Numbered from the stretch's first letter, positions 28,102-37,675 are shown. The stretch is DNA of 38,951 bases from Gammaproteobacteria bacterium (GCA_030040575.1 JASHTK010000264.1:1-38951), one strand, 5' to 3'. The notes: generated by a model from the sequence alone, not told the origin. A program made the numbers and translations.

Positions 28102-29001
28102 ATGAATCTAATCTGGCTGCCGGCTCAGCTCGCCGTACTCGCCAAGGTCGTCGATCTCAACGGCTTCTCCGCCGCGGCGCGCGCGCTCGGCGTGCCGAAG
28201 GCCGCCGTCAGCCGCGCCGTGGCGGATCTCGAGCGATCGCTCGGTGTGCGAGTGCTCGAGCGCACGACGCGCAGGATCTCGCTCACCGCGGCCGGCCGCA
28301 TCGCCTACCCGCATGCGAAGCGACTGGTCGAGGAGACCGAGACGGCACAATCGCAGGTCGCCCGGCTGCGCTCCCCGCCCGCACGGCCGCTCCGGGTCGG
28401 CGCCGAGCCCACCTACGGGCGCGTGCTGCTGACGCCGCTCGTGCCGCGCTTCCTCGAGAGCTTCCCGCAGGTGCCGCTCGAGGTCGCCCTGCAAGCCGGC
28501 GGCCTCGATTCCTGCGACGTGGCGCTCTGCACCAGCGCTCCCGATCGTCCGGGCCTCGCCGAGCGCACGCTCGGCGCGCCCCCCGCCGTCCTGTGCGCGA
28601 CGCCGGCGTATCTCGAGGCGCGCGGCGCGCCGCAGCGGCCCGAGGACCTCGGCCGCCACGACCTGCTCACGCCCGACGGGGAGAGCGCGGACCTCAAGCT
28701 CCTGCTGTCGCGCGGCTCGCAGCGCGCCGAGGTGCGCCTCGTCGCGAAGCTGCGGGTCAACGATCCGGCGGTGCTGCATGCCGCGACGGCCGCCGGTCTC
28801 GGCATCGGGCTGCTGCCGGAGTTTCTCTGCCGGCAGGGCCTTGCGACCGGGAAGCTGAGACTCGTGCTGCCGCAGTGGAGCCTGCCGCCCGCCGCCGCGC
28901 TGCGCGCGGTGTATCCGGAGATCCTCGCGGCCGACCCGCGCGTGCAGCACTTCGTCGATTTCGTCGCGGCGAACATCGTCCCGGCGCTCGCGCGGACGTA
29001 A
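28102..29001 (+). CDS. LysR family transcriptional regulator
   Basis: N-terminal wHTH VVDLNGFSAAARALGVPKAAVSRAVADLERSLGVRVLERTTRRISLTAAG; substrate-binding domain. Confidence 0.94.
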   Translation: MNLIWLPAQLAVLAKVVDLNGFSAAARALGVPKAAVSRAVADLERSLGVRVLERTTRRISLTAAGRIAYPHAKRLVEETETAQSQVARLRSPPARPLRVGAEPTYGRVLLTPLVPRFLESFPQVPLEVALQAGGLDSCDVALCTSAPDRPGLAERTLGAPPAVLCATPAYLEARGAPQRPEDLGRHDLLTPDGESADLKLLLSRGSQRAEVRLVAKLRVNDPAVLHAATAAGLGIGLLPEFLCRQGLATGKLRLVLPQWSLPPAAALRAVYPEILAADPRVQHFVDFVAANIVPALART

Positions 29002-29005
29002 CGCG

Positions 29006-30817
29006 ATGTATCGCGCTCCGCTCGACGACATCGGATTCGTGCTGCACGAGCTCCTCGGCGCCGAGGCGCTCGCGGGCTGCGGGGATTTCCCGGATTACTC
29101 GGCCGACCTCGCGAGCACCGTCCTCGCGGAGGCGGCGCGCTTTGCGGAGGCGGTGCTCGCGCCGCTCAACCAGAGCGGCGACCGGGAAGGCGCTCATTGG
29201 AGCGCGGCGGGCGTCACCGCGCCCGCAGGCTTCAAAGCAGCGTATCGCCAGTTCGTCGAGGGGGGCTGGCCGCAGCTCGGCGCAAGTCCGCAGTACGGCG
29301 GTGAGCCCGTGCCACAGATGCTCGCGACGGCGGTCCAGGAGATCTGGGCGTCGGCCAACCTCTCCTTCGAGCTCTGCCCGATGCTCACCCACAGCGCCGC
29401 TCATGCGCTCGCGCTCACCGGCTCGCAGGCGCAGCGGGACCTGTACCTGCCGAAGCTCGTGAGCGGCGAGTGGACCGGCACGATGGTGCTCACCGAGCCG
29501 CAAGCCGGCTCGGACCTCGGGCTCATCCGGACCCGGGCCACGCCCGAGGGGGAGCATTACCGGATCTTTGGCCAGAAGATCTTCATCACCTGGGGCGAGC
29601 ACGACTACACCGAGAACATCGTTCACATGGTGCTCGCACGCATCGACGGCGCGCCTCCCGGGACGCGCGGCATCTCGCTGTTCATCGTGCCGAAGGTGCT
29701 CGTCAACCCGGACGGAAGCTTAGGAAGACGCAACGAGGTGCGGTGCGTCTCCATTGAGCACAAGCTCGGCATCCACGCGAGCCCGACGTGCGTCATGGCG
29801 TTCGGGGAGCGCGCGGGCGCGATCGGCCATCTCGTCGGCGAGGCGAATCGCGGCCTCGAGTACATGTTCGTCATGATGAATACCGCCCGGCTCGGGGTCG
29901 GTCTGCAGGGCTATGCGTTCGCCGAGTGCGCGCTTCAGCAGGCCGCGGACTGGGCGCGCGCTCGCGTGCAGGGCAAGCCCCCCGCGACGCCGCAGGCGGG
30001 CGCGGGCGGCCCGGGCGCCGCCCCGATCATTCATCACCCCGACGTGAAGCGCATGCTGCTCGGGATGAAGTCGGGCGTCGAGGCGATGCGCGCCCTCACG
30101 CTGTATGCGGCGTCCCGTCTCGATGCGGCCGCGCATCACCGCGACGCAGCGGTGCGCGCCGCCGCCCAGGCCCGCGCCGATTTGCTGATTCCCATCGTGA
30201 AGGGATGGTGCACCGAGCTCGGCATCGAGGCCGCATCCGCGGGGATCCAGGCGCACGGCGGCATGGGCTACATCGAGGAGACCGGCGCGGCGCAGTTCCT
30301 GCGCGATGCGCGGATCACCGCGATTTACGAGGGCACGACGGGCATCCAGGCGAACGACCTCCTCGGGCGCAAGCTCGGTCGCGACCAAGGCGCCGCGATG
30401 TCGGCTCTCCTCAAGGAGATGCAAGTCGAGCTCGACGGCCTGAGATCGACGAACGCCGCCGCGGCGGCGGTGCGATCCGCCGCGCTCGAGGCGGTCGCGC
30501 TCCTCGGACACGCGACGCAGTCGCTCCTCGGAATGCTGGGCTCCGATGCGGCGCGTGCGGCGGGCGTCGCCGTTCCCTACCTCGAGTTGTGCGGCCTCAC
30601 CCTCGGCGGCTGGCTGATGGCGAGGTCCGCGGAGGTCGCCGCGGGCAAGCTCGCTCGCACCAGCACCGCCGCCGGCGGCGACCCTGCGCGCTATGCGGCC
30701 AAACTGCAGACGGCGCGCTTCTACGCCGAGCAGCGGCTGCCGGGCGCGCTCGCGCTCGCGCGCATCGTGCAGTCCGGCGCCGCGAGCGTCGCGGAAGCGG
30801 ACGCACGGCTCATTTGA
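29006..30817 (+). CDS. Acyl-CoA dehydrogenase
   Basis: WTGTMVLTEPQAGSDLGLIRTRA, KIFITWGEHD, EHKLGIHASPTCVM, IQAHGGMGYIEETGAAQFLRDARITAIYEGTTGIQANDLLGRKL. Confidence 0.94.
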   Translation: MYRAPLDDIGFVLHELLGAEALAGCGDFPDYSADLASTVLAEAARFAEAVLAPLNQSGDREGAHWSAAGVTAPAGFKAAYRQFVEGGWPQLGASPQYGGEPVPQMLATAVQEIWASANLSFELCPMLTHSAAHALALTGSQAQRDLYLPKLVSGEWTGTMVLTEPQAGSDLGLIRTRATPEGEHYRIFGQKIFITWGEHDYTENIVHMVLARIDGAPPGTRGISLFIVPKVLVNPDGSLGRRNEVRCVSIEHKLGIHASPTCVMAFGERAGAIGHLVGEANRGLEYMFVMMNTARLGVGLQGYAFAECALQQAADWARARVQGKPPATPQAGAGGPGAAPIIHHPDVKRMLLGMKSGVEAMRALTLYAASRLDAAAHHRDAAVRAAAQARADLLIPIVKGWCTELGIEAASAGIQAHGGMGYIEETGAAQFLRDARITAIYEGTTGIQANDLLGRKLGRDQGAAMSALLKEMQVELDGLRSTNAAAAAVRSAALEAVALLGHATQSLLGMLGSDAARAAGVAVPYLELCGLTLGGWLMARSAEVAAGKLARTSTAAGGDPARYAAKLQTARFYAEQRLPGALALARIVQSGAASVAEADARLI

Positions 30818-32210
30818 CCGGGCGCTGCGGCGGCGCGCTTCGGGCGCGCCGCCGCGGGCGCTGCGATCGCGCAGGCACGCGCAATCGAAGCTTCGGCGGC
30901 TCATTCAGGTTCTGCAGGAACTCCCGGCGCTCATCGGGCGCGAGGCTCGCCCAGTCCACCTTCGCGACCTGCGTGCGGCTTAAGGCCCGATCGCTCACCT
31001 GCGCCTCGGCGATGCTGGCGCTCGTCCACTCGGAGGGCAGCCGCCGGGTCGAGCCGCTCCGCAGCAGATCGACGACGGCAGCGGCGACCGTGCGGTCGCG
31101 CGTGAGGTCGCTGTGCGAGACCACCGCATGGAAATTGCGGGCGCCCGCGAGACGCGCGCAGGAGACCGGCACCGTCCCATCCCCGCGCCGCGTGATCGTG
31201 TAGACGAACTCGCCGCCGCGCCGATTGACCGCCGTCACGGTCTCCTGCCCGACGCCGACGATCGCGGCGCAGCGCTCATCGGGCGGCGCGAGCACCTGAT
31301 CGATCGCGCGCGCGGACTCGAGCAGCGCCGGGACCGGCTGCGGGCCCGAGCCGGGCCAGGCCGCCGGATCGAGCAGGTCGATCGCTCCGCTGTGTCCCGC
31401 CCTCGGGAGCATGTGATAGAGGCTCGGAAAGGTGCTGAAGATCGTGGCCGCGAGCGCCTCCGCCGAGTGGCGCGAGTCGAGGCGGGCGATCTTGCGCACC
31501 ACCGAGTACGTGCCTCTGAGGGCCTGCACGGCGGCGAATGAGCCGTAGTTGGGGCTTCCGAGCAGCACGAGACGCCCGACCTTCTCGCCGCCGGGGGAGG
31601 CGAGCGCCGCGCGGCTCACGAGGCCGCCCAGGCTGTGTCCGACGAGGGACACCTTCGCGGCGGGCTCCGCCTGCAGGCGTCGCGCGAGCTCGCGGCCGAG
31701 CTGCTCGACCCCGAACCGCCAGTCGTAGCAGTGGAAGACGGCGTCGAACCCCGCGGCGCGCAGGTGGAGCTTGATTCTGAGGTACGAGTACAGAACGACG
31801 CCGTACTCGGTCATGCCGGGGCTGACGGTGGCATCGGCGGCACGGGCAGCAATCGGCAGCGCAAGCTCCGTCAGCCGGCCGTAGCCGATATCGACCGGGT
31901 CCACCCAGAGGATGTCGCGCGGCAGAGGGGCGCGCCGCGGCAGTCCGAGCTGCGAGCCCATGATGCCCGGCACGATGAGCGCACGCGGTGAGCCCGCGGA
32001 CGGTGCGGCATCGTGCGCGGCGCGGGCGAGACGCGCGAGCTCGCGATACTCGCCCGGGCCGAAGAACGCTTCGAGCTCAGGGCGCCGCTCGCCGCTCGCG
32101 AGCAGCCGCTCGACGTCATCGTCGGTCCAGACGAGACGGTCGTAGGGAGTGACGTGGTCCGAGCCGGGGTGCGGACGGGTCTCGCGGATCGCGGGGGCTT
32201 CCGTCGCCAC
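30810..32210 (-). CDS. Lecithin:cholesterol acyltransferase-like / PGAP1-like alpha/beta hydrolase (GTG start directly abutting the preceding stop)
   Basis: ALIVPGIMGSQLG, VSLVGHSLGGLVSRAAL (GxSxG), LVLLGSPNYGSFAAVQAL. Confidence 0.82.
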   Translation of the reverse strand: MATEAPAIRETRPHPGSDHVTPYDRLVWTDDDVERLLASGERRPELEAFFGPGEYRELARLARAAHDAAPSAGSPRALIVPGIMGSQLGLPRRAPLPRDILWVDPVDIGYGRLTELALPIAARAADATVSPGMTEYGVVLYSYLRIKLHLRAAGFDAVFHCYDWRFGVEQLGRELARRLQAEPAAKVSLVGHSLGGLVSRAALASPGGEKVGRLVLLGSPNYGSFAAVQALRGTYSVVRKIARLDSRHSAEALAATIFSTFPSLYHMLPRAGHSGAIDLLDPAAWPGSGPQPVPALLESARAIDQVLAPPDERCAAIVGVGQETVTAVNRRGGEFVYTITRRGDGTVPVSCARLAGARNFHAVVSHSDLTRDRTVAAAVVDLLRSGSTRRLPSEWTSASIAEAQVSDRALSRTQVAKVDWASLAPDERREFLQNLNEPPKLRLRVPARSQRPRRRARSAPPQRPVK

Positions 32211-32681
32211 TCACTCGCTGCCGAGCGGCCGCACTCGCGCGGACACGTGGATCGCTTCGCCGCTCGCCAAGTGGAGCACGAGGGCCACGCTCTCCCCGAC
32301 CTGCAGCGGCTTGCGCAGCCCGTCGAGCATGACGTGCAGCGCCCCCGGCTCGAGGGTGATCGACCGGCCCGGAGCGACGGTGAGGCTCGCGACCGGGCGC
32401 ATCATCGACTCACCGTTCATCACCAGGGTCCGGTGAAGCATCGCCTCGCTCGCGACGGGCGAGCTCACCCCCACCAGCACGATCGGCGCATCGCCGGTGT
32501 TGCGCAGGGTGAAGTAGGCCGCGGCGACTTCTGAGCCGGGGGGCGGCTGCGGAATCCAGGCGTTCTCCACCTGCACCGGAGTCGGCGGCGCACTCGATGC
32601 GGGAGGCGCGGCGAGCGAGGCGCCGGCGAGCAGGGCCGCCGTCGCGAGGACGAGCGAAACCGAGAGCGAGCGTCGGGGCAT
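32211..32681 (-). CDS. Copper chaperone PCu(A)C; start could be 32714
   Basis: Signal peptide MPRRSLSVSLVLATAALLAGASLA; AAAYFTLRNTGDAPIVLVGVSS, MLHRTLVMNGESMMRPV...LEPGALHVMLDGL copper-binding H/M motif. Confidence 0.92.
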   Translation of the reverse strand: MPRRSLSVSLVLATAALLAGASLAAPPASSAPPTPVQVENAWIPQPPPGSEVAAAYFTLRNTGDAPIVLVGVSSPVASEAMLHRTLVMNGESMMRPVASLTVAPGRSITLEPGALHVMLDGLRKPLQVGESVALVLHLASGEAIHVSARVRPLGSE

Positions 32682-32815
32682 GTCGGCTCGAGCGGGTGGG
32701 CGGCTATGCCGCATGAAGAGCTCCGGCTGGGCATTATGCCAGCAGGGGCACGGACGCCGCGGTGGACTGCGGGAGGCAGTAGGCCCGCTCGCGGCGAGGA
32801 TTGGTCTATTAGTGG

Positions 32816-32843
32816 TTGATAATAGGTGAATAATGGATATAAT
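32816..32843 (+). promoter_or_regulatory. Predicted sigma70 promoter upstream of the antitoxin-like gene
   Basis: TTGATA (32816-32821), 16-bp spacer, exact TATAAT (32838-32843) in an AT-rich island within GC-rich DNA. Confidence 0.65.
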
Positions 32844-32876
32844 ACGGTCAAAGTATGTTCCACGCCTAACGGAAGC

Positions 32877-33314
32877 ATGAGCGCACGCCCCGCGCTGTTC
32901 GGCACGGTCCCCTCGCACGACTACTTGCAGTTCTGGCAATCCGGCCGCTTCCAGCCCCAGCGCGTCGTGAGATTCCTCGGCCTCGCGAAGGAGGATGTCG
33001 CCCGCATCGCGGGGCTCGCGGTGTCCTCCGTACGCTTCGATCGGAAAGCGCCGCGCGATCTCACCGAGCGCCTGACGGACGTCGCCGTCACCTGCACCCT
33101 GGTCGCAGAGTCCTTCGCGGGCAACGCGACGAGGACGGGGCTCTGGTTCAAGGCGGTGAACCCCATGCTCGGCGAGATCTCACCGCGCGACATGATCCGC
33201 GAAGGCCGGCACGAGCAGCTGAGGCGCCTCGTGCTCGAGGCGCTGGCCGAGTCACCGCTGCCGCGCGCGGAGCCGCCTGCGGGGACCGAGCTCGCCGGCG
33301 CGCGCCGCGGCTGA
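32877..33314 (+). CDS. Antitoxin-like protein, Xre/MbcA/ParS (DUF2384-type) family, apparently without an adjacent toxin
   Basis: RVVRFLGLAKEDVARIAGLAVSSVRFDRKAPRDLTERL HTH-like; GLWFKAVNPMLGEISPRDMIREGRHEQLRRLVLEAL resembles the toxin-binding domain (xxWLxxPNPxLGGxxPxDLL). Confidence 0.72.
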   Translation: MSARPALFGTVPSHDYLQFWQSGRFQPQRVVRFLGLAKEDVARIAGLAVSSVRFDRKAPRDLTERLTDVAVTCTLVAESFAGNATRTGLWFKAVNPMLGEISPRDMIREGRHEQLRRLVLEALAESPLPRAEPPAGTELAGARRG

Positions 33315-33328
33315 AGGGTCTCGAGGGC

Positions 33329-34495
33329 TCAGCCCGCCTGGATCGCGGTCGCGACCGGCATGCGTGCGGCCCGGATCGAGGGGAGGATGCCGCCGATGAG
33401 CGCGATGCCGAGCGCCCAGCAGAGGCTGACCAGCACGAGGTGTGCCGTGACGGCCATCGGGAAGGTGATCTGCTGCGCCACGACGACGTGGCCGTTGAAC
33501 AAGGACCAGTCGATGCCGGCGCCGAGCAGAGCCGCCGGAACCGCGAGCAGCATCCCCTCCGCGAGCACCGAGACGACGACCGCGAGGGCGCTGAAACCGA
33601 TCGCACGCAACGTCGCGATCTCGACCGCGCGGGCGTCGACGGCCGCGTAAAGGCTCGCGAGCGCGCCGCAGGCGGCGCCGAGCCCCATCAAGCCGCCGAT
33701 GAAATAGCTGATGAAGTCGAGGAGATTGCGGCGCGACTTGATGATGGCCTCGTTCGTCTCGGCCTGCGTCTTCACGTCCGCCGCGAGCGTCGGATCGCCG
33801 GTCACGGCCTGCTTGAACGTCGCGAACGCGGCAGGCGATTGCAGCACGACGTTGATGGCGTTGAACGTCGCATGCGGGAATGCCGCGAGCATCGTATCGG
33901 CATCCCCGATGACCGAGTCATCGAGCGCAGTGCTCGCGCTCTGGTACACCCCGACGATCCGCCAGTCGGTGCCGCGCACTCGGACATCGTCACCCACGTC
34001 CAACTGCCTGAAACGGCGGCGGATCAGGTCGCTCACGACGAGCTCGTGCAGCCCCGGGCGAAAGTATCGTCCCTCGATGATGTGGACCTCGGGCGTCATC
34101 GTGCGCCATTCCGGGGTGACGGAGTAGAGGCTCACGGTGCCGCGCTGGTTGCGGCGATTCACCGCGTTGAAGAACATGAATACGGCGCCGGAAGCGAGCG
34201 GCTTGCCCGCGGCGTCGCGCTTGATGCCCGGCTTGTCGAGAATCTTCCCGAGGTCCGGTCTCGGCAGGGAGCTGTCGAGGGCCGATTGCGCGCCGCTCGA
34301 GACGACGACGGCTTGGTCCGCGCGGACGCCCGCCTGGACGAAATCCTCGAGCCCCTGCCCGAGCGCGAGCATGGCGACGAGCACGCCCATCACCGTCGCG
34401 ATGCTGATCACGGTGACGAGCGAGGTGCCGAGCCGGTCGGGAATGCTGCGGATCGCGGTGTCGATGAGGAGCAATACGGGACGGATGGCGCGCAT
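33329..34495 (-). CDS. ABC transporter permease, MacB/FtsX-like
   Basis: MRAIRPVLLLIDTAIRSIPDRLGTSLVTVISIATVMGVLVAMLALGQGLEDF; EIATLRAIGFSALAVVVSVLAEGMLL. Confidence 0.88.
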   Translation of the reverse strand: MRAIRPVLLLIDTAIRSIPDRLGTSLVTVISIATVMGVLVAMLALGQGLEDFVQAGVRADQAVVVSSGAQSALDSSLPRPDLGKILDKPGIKRDAAGKPLASGAVFMFFNAVNRRNQRGTVSLYSVTPEWRTMTPEVHIIEGRYFRPGLHELVVSDLIRRRFRQLDVGDDVRVRGTDWRIVGVYQSASTALDDSVIGDADTMLAAFPHATFNAINVVLQSPAAFATFKQAVTGDPTLAADVKTQAETNEAIIKSRRNLLDFISYFIGGLMGLGAACGALASLYAAVDARAVEIATLRAIGFSALAVVVSVLAEGMLLAVPAALLGAGIDWSLFNGHVVVAQQITFPMAVTAHLVLVSLCWALGIALIGGILPSIRAARMPVATAIQAG

Positions 34496-34505
34496 GCCGG
34501 CCTCC

Positions 34506-35648
34506 TCAGCGATTGGCGAGCGCGTCAACGACGCGCAGCCGCAGGCCGCGCCAGGCTGCCATGGCGCCGCCGGCGAGCGCGAGCGTGAGGGCGCAGGCAA
34601 AGCCGATCGCGACGACGATCGCCGGCACCGAGCCGAGGCCGATGAAGTTGCGGGCGACGGGCAGGATTCGCGCGGCGAGCGCCAGGCCCACCGCGGCACC
34701 GACGAGGCAGATCACGAGCGTCTCGGCGAGGATCAGCCCCATCACGAGGCGGTCGGAGAATCCGAGCGTCTTCAGCACCGCGAGCTCCGGGGTGCGCTCG
34801 CGAATCGATTGCATCATCAGCGCGCCGGTCGCAAAGAGCAGCACGAAGAACGCGGCGGCGACGATCCGGTGGACGACGGTGTCGAGATCCCCGAGGCTTG
34901 CCACGTCGGCCTCCACCAGCTCCTGCTCGGACTGCGTGAGTGTCTCGTTCGGGGAGTTCGCGTACTGCGCGTCGATCACCTGCTCAACTTGAGTCGCGTG
35001 CGCGGGATCGTCGATGCGCACGACGGCGAGATTGATCGTGTCGGGCCCCGCGAGCAGCGACTCGTTGATGTAGCGGTAATGGGCGATGATGAGCTCCGAG
35101 TTATCCTCCTCCTCGCTGTTCACGAACGTCCCGAGGATGTCGAACGTCCAGTTGCCCGTTCCGTCCTTGCGTTGCAGCGAGGATTGCAAGGTCACGCGCT
35201 GGCCGACCGTCCAGCCGTACCTGCGCATCGTATCGATGCCCACGATGGCGCCGTCCTGGATCCGGTCCATCGCGCGCACCTCACCGGGATCGACCGTGAT
35301 CTCCGGGTACATCGCGAGGAAGGAGTCCACGTCGGTCGCGCAGATCGGCACGTTTTGCGTGGGCAGCTGGTAGCTGGCGCCGAACTGGAAGCGGTACGCG
35401 ACGGCGACGACGCCGGGGACCGTCTTCAGGCGCTCGAGGACGGCGATCGGGATCGGGTTGCCGAGCTGCAGCTTGCTGCCGACGTACAGCCGGTCGGGGT
35501 GGGCGGCGGCGATCGCGTGGTTGATGCCGCTCGCGAGCCCCTGCAGCACGCCGAACAGCGTGAACGCGATGATCACCTGGGCGAGGATGAGGATGGAGCG
35601 GCTCAGCTTGCGGCGGATGCCGGCCCACACGAGCGGAAAGAATCTCAC
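34506..35648 (-). CDS. ABC transporter permease, DevC/FtsX-like
   Basis: MRFFPLVWAGIRRKLSRSILILAQVIIAFTLFGVLQGLA; RTPELAVLKTLGFSDRLVMGLILAETLVICLVG. Confidence 0.88.
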   Translation of the reverse strand: MRFFPLVWAGIRRKLSRSILILAQVIIAFTLFGVLQGLASGINHAIAAAHPDRLYVGSKLQLGNPIPIAVLERLKTVPGVVAVAYRFQFGASYQLPTQNVPICATDVDSFLAMYPEITVDPGEVRAMDRIQDGAIVGIDTMRRYGWTVGQRVTLQSSLQRKDGTGNWTFDILGTFVNSEEEDNSELIIAHYRYINESLLAGPDTINLAVVRIDDPAHATQVEQVIDAQYANSPNETLTQSEQELVEADVASLGDLDTVVHRIVAAAFFVLLFATGALMMQSIRERTPELAVLKTLGFSDRLVMGLILAETLVICLVGAAVGLALAARILPVARNFIGLGSVPAIVVAIGFACALTLALAGGAMAAWRGLRLRVVDALANR

Positions 35649-35878
35649 GAGCCCCTCTGCTGGTCCGCCGCGGCTCGGCGCCGAGTTCCGCGGCAGTCTA
35701 TCGCGCGCGCCCGGGAAGTGTCACCGCCACGACGTTCAGGCACTGTTTCCGGGCGACCGTCTCCACCGTGCCCCTCGTGCGCTAGCATGGTCAAAGCGCT
35801 CATCGTGCGCGAGCGCGGTCGTGTAGAGTCGCACGCCTGACGTAAGCAATCCGTCGTCGAATCGAGGGAGGTCACCCG

Positions 35879-36100
35879 ATGAAATCTCAACTGTGCCTCG
35901 CCGTGTTGCTCGCGGCCGCGGTCCCCGTCATGGCCGGCACGCCGTGCGAGAAGGTCAAGAGCGCGATCGCGGCGAAACTCGACGCCAAGCACGTGATGCA
36001 CTACACGCTCGAGGCGGTGCCGAGCGATCAGGTGGGCGATCGCAAGGTCGTCGGCACGTGCGAGGGCGGCACGAAGAAGATCGTCTATACCCGCAAGTGA
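35879..36100 (+). CDS. Small secreted DUF1161 family protein
   Basis: MKSQLCLAVLLAAAVPVMAGTPCEKVKSAIAAKLDAKHVMHYTLEAVPSDQVGDRKVVGTCEGGTKKIVYTRK; GAGGGAGG ribosome-binding site. Confidence 0.88.
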   Translation: MKSQLCLAVLLAAAVPVMAGTPCEKVKSAIAAKLDAKHVMHYTLEAVPSDQVGDRKVVGTCEGGTKKIVYTRK

Positions 36101-36167
36101 AGCGATCGGCGCCCCGCGGCCTGTGGCGGGGCCACGGCGCGGGCGCTCGCGCAGCTTGGCGCCCGGG

Positions 36168-37052
36168 TCAGTCGCGCGGCTCGGTCAGAACCTGGACCCA
36201 GTAAAGACCGTACCGCCCGGTCGTCCCGGCGGCATCGGCGATGCCCATCTCCGTGAAGCGCGGGTCCATGATGTTCTCGCAGTGGCCCGGGCTTGCGAGC
36301 CAGCCCTGCACGGCTTCCTCGATCGAATCCACCCCGTAGGCGATGTTCTCGCCCACGAGTCGCTCTCGATAGCCGACGGCGTGGATCCGGTCCGCGGGGG
36401 ATGCACCGGTCAAGTCGATGTGATCGAAATAGTCGTGCTCGGCCATGTCCACGGCGTGTCCCGATGCGACATCGGAGAGGAGGCTCGAGAGTCGCAAGGG
36501 GGGTGCGGGTCCGTACGAGCGCTGCCCGCACCGAGCCCCACGCGCCCGGGCATCATTGACGAGCGCGAGCGCCTGCTCCGCGAATCCCGCCTCCGGCGCG
36601 AGGAGGCCGGCCTCCGGCTTGATGAGCCCCGCGTCCGGCGGAGCCGGCGAGACGTACGCCGAGGCGACCACGACCCACGAATCCCGTCCGACGCGATAGA
36701 CCCCGACATCGCGCAACGCCGGGCTCGCGATGGCCCGACAGCGCGAGCGGCGGATGGCCTTGTTCATCGCGACCTCGGTCCCCGTGACGTGCAGACCGCC
36801 TTCGCGCTGCGCGGCATAGCCGCTGCGCGCGACGGCGACCGAGAGCGACCGTCCGCCGGCCCAGAGCTCGGCCGATCGGTCGAGCAAGGCGTTGGGCCGC
36901 AGCGGAGTCGACGCCGGCAGCAGGCCGCCGCAGCCACCCTCGCGCAGCACTTGTACGACGTCGAGCGCGTCTGCACGGGCGCCGCCTGCCGCGAGGAGCG
37001 CGGCCGACAAGAGGAGTAACTGCGGGACCAGACCGGTGTATGGACGATTCAT
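36168..37052 (-). CDS. CAP domain (SCP/PR1) secreted protein
   Basis: Signal peptide; ALVNDARARGARCGQRSYGPAPPLRLSSLLSDVASGHAVDMAEHDYFDHIDLTGASPADRIHAVGYRERLVGENIAYG...VQGWLASPGHCENIMDPRFTEMGIA. Confidence 0.93.
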   Translation of the reverse strand: MNRPYTGLVPQLLLLSAALLAAGGARADALDVVQVLREGGCGGLLPASTPLRPNALLDRSAELWAGGRSLSVAVARSGYAAQREGGLHVTGTEVAMNKAIRRSRCRAIASPALRDVGVYRVGRDSWVVVASAYVSPAPPDAGLIKPEAGLLAPEAGFAEQALALVNDARARGARCGQRSYGPAPPLRLSSLLSDVASGHAVDMAEHDYFDHIDLTGASPADRIHAVGYRERLVGENIAYGVDSIEEAVQGWLASPGHCENIMDPRFTEMGIADAAGTTGRYGLYWVQVLTEPRD

Positions 37053-37456
37053 GTTGCGTTCCTGCTCGGCGCCCTATGGAACGCGCGGCGGTCCCGGCGG
37101 ATGACCATGCGCGGCGCGGCGGCCGAGCCGCAGGGCTTATGTCGAACGAGCGCGCCTCGGCGCGCAGCCCAAGGGGGGCGCTCGCGTGTCAAACCGTGCG
37201 GTCGATCACGGCCCGGGCTGCGGGGGCGCAACCGGCTGCGCGACGCAGTCAGGGTCCAGGGCGTGGGTGGAGGTGCCTGCGAGCGCGTCCATCAGTCACA
37301 GATTCGTCGTGAGGTGGCGTCACACGCGTTCGTGTCGAGGTAGCCCTTGATGAGGTCCCGCGCCGCCGGAGAGCCGTTCGGCGCGCCACCCCGCAAGGAG
37401 CGGTAGACGGCGCTGAAACCGTCCTCCAGTCGATGGGCAGCATGCCACCTCCGCCA

Positions 37457-37675
37457 TCAGCTCTCCGAGCGCACGACGAGCAGCCCGACCCCAACCACGA
37501 TCAGCCCGACGCTCACCCACAGGGGCACGTCGATCCGAGTCCGCTCGGAGAAGGAGACCTCGAGCGAGCCGAGCCTCGCTTCGTGCGTCTCGCGCGAGTA
37601 GGTGAACCCCCGGTAGATGAGTCCCAGCGTTCCGGCGACGATCAGAACGATGGCGGCGAGGTGCTTCGCTCTCAT
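37457..37675 (-). CDS. Small two-TM membrane protein (about 72 aa)
   Basis: MRAKHLAAIVLIVAGTLGLIYRGFTYSRETHEARLGSLEVSFSERTRIDVPLWVSVGLIVVGVGLLVVRSES. Confidence 0.75.
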   Translation of the reverse strand: MRAKHLAAIVLIVAGTLGLIYRGFTYSRETHEARLGSLEVSFSERTRIDVPLWVSVGLIVVGVGLLVVRSES

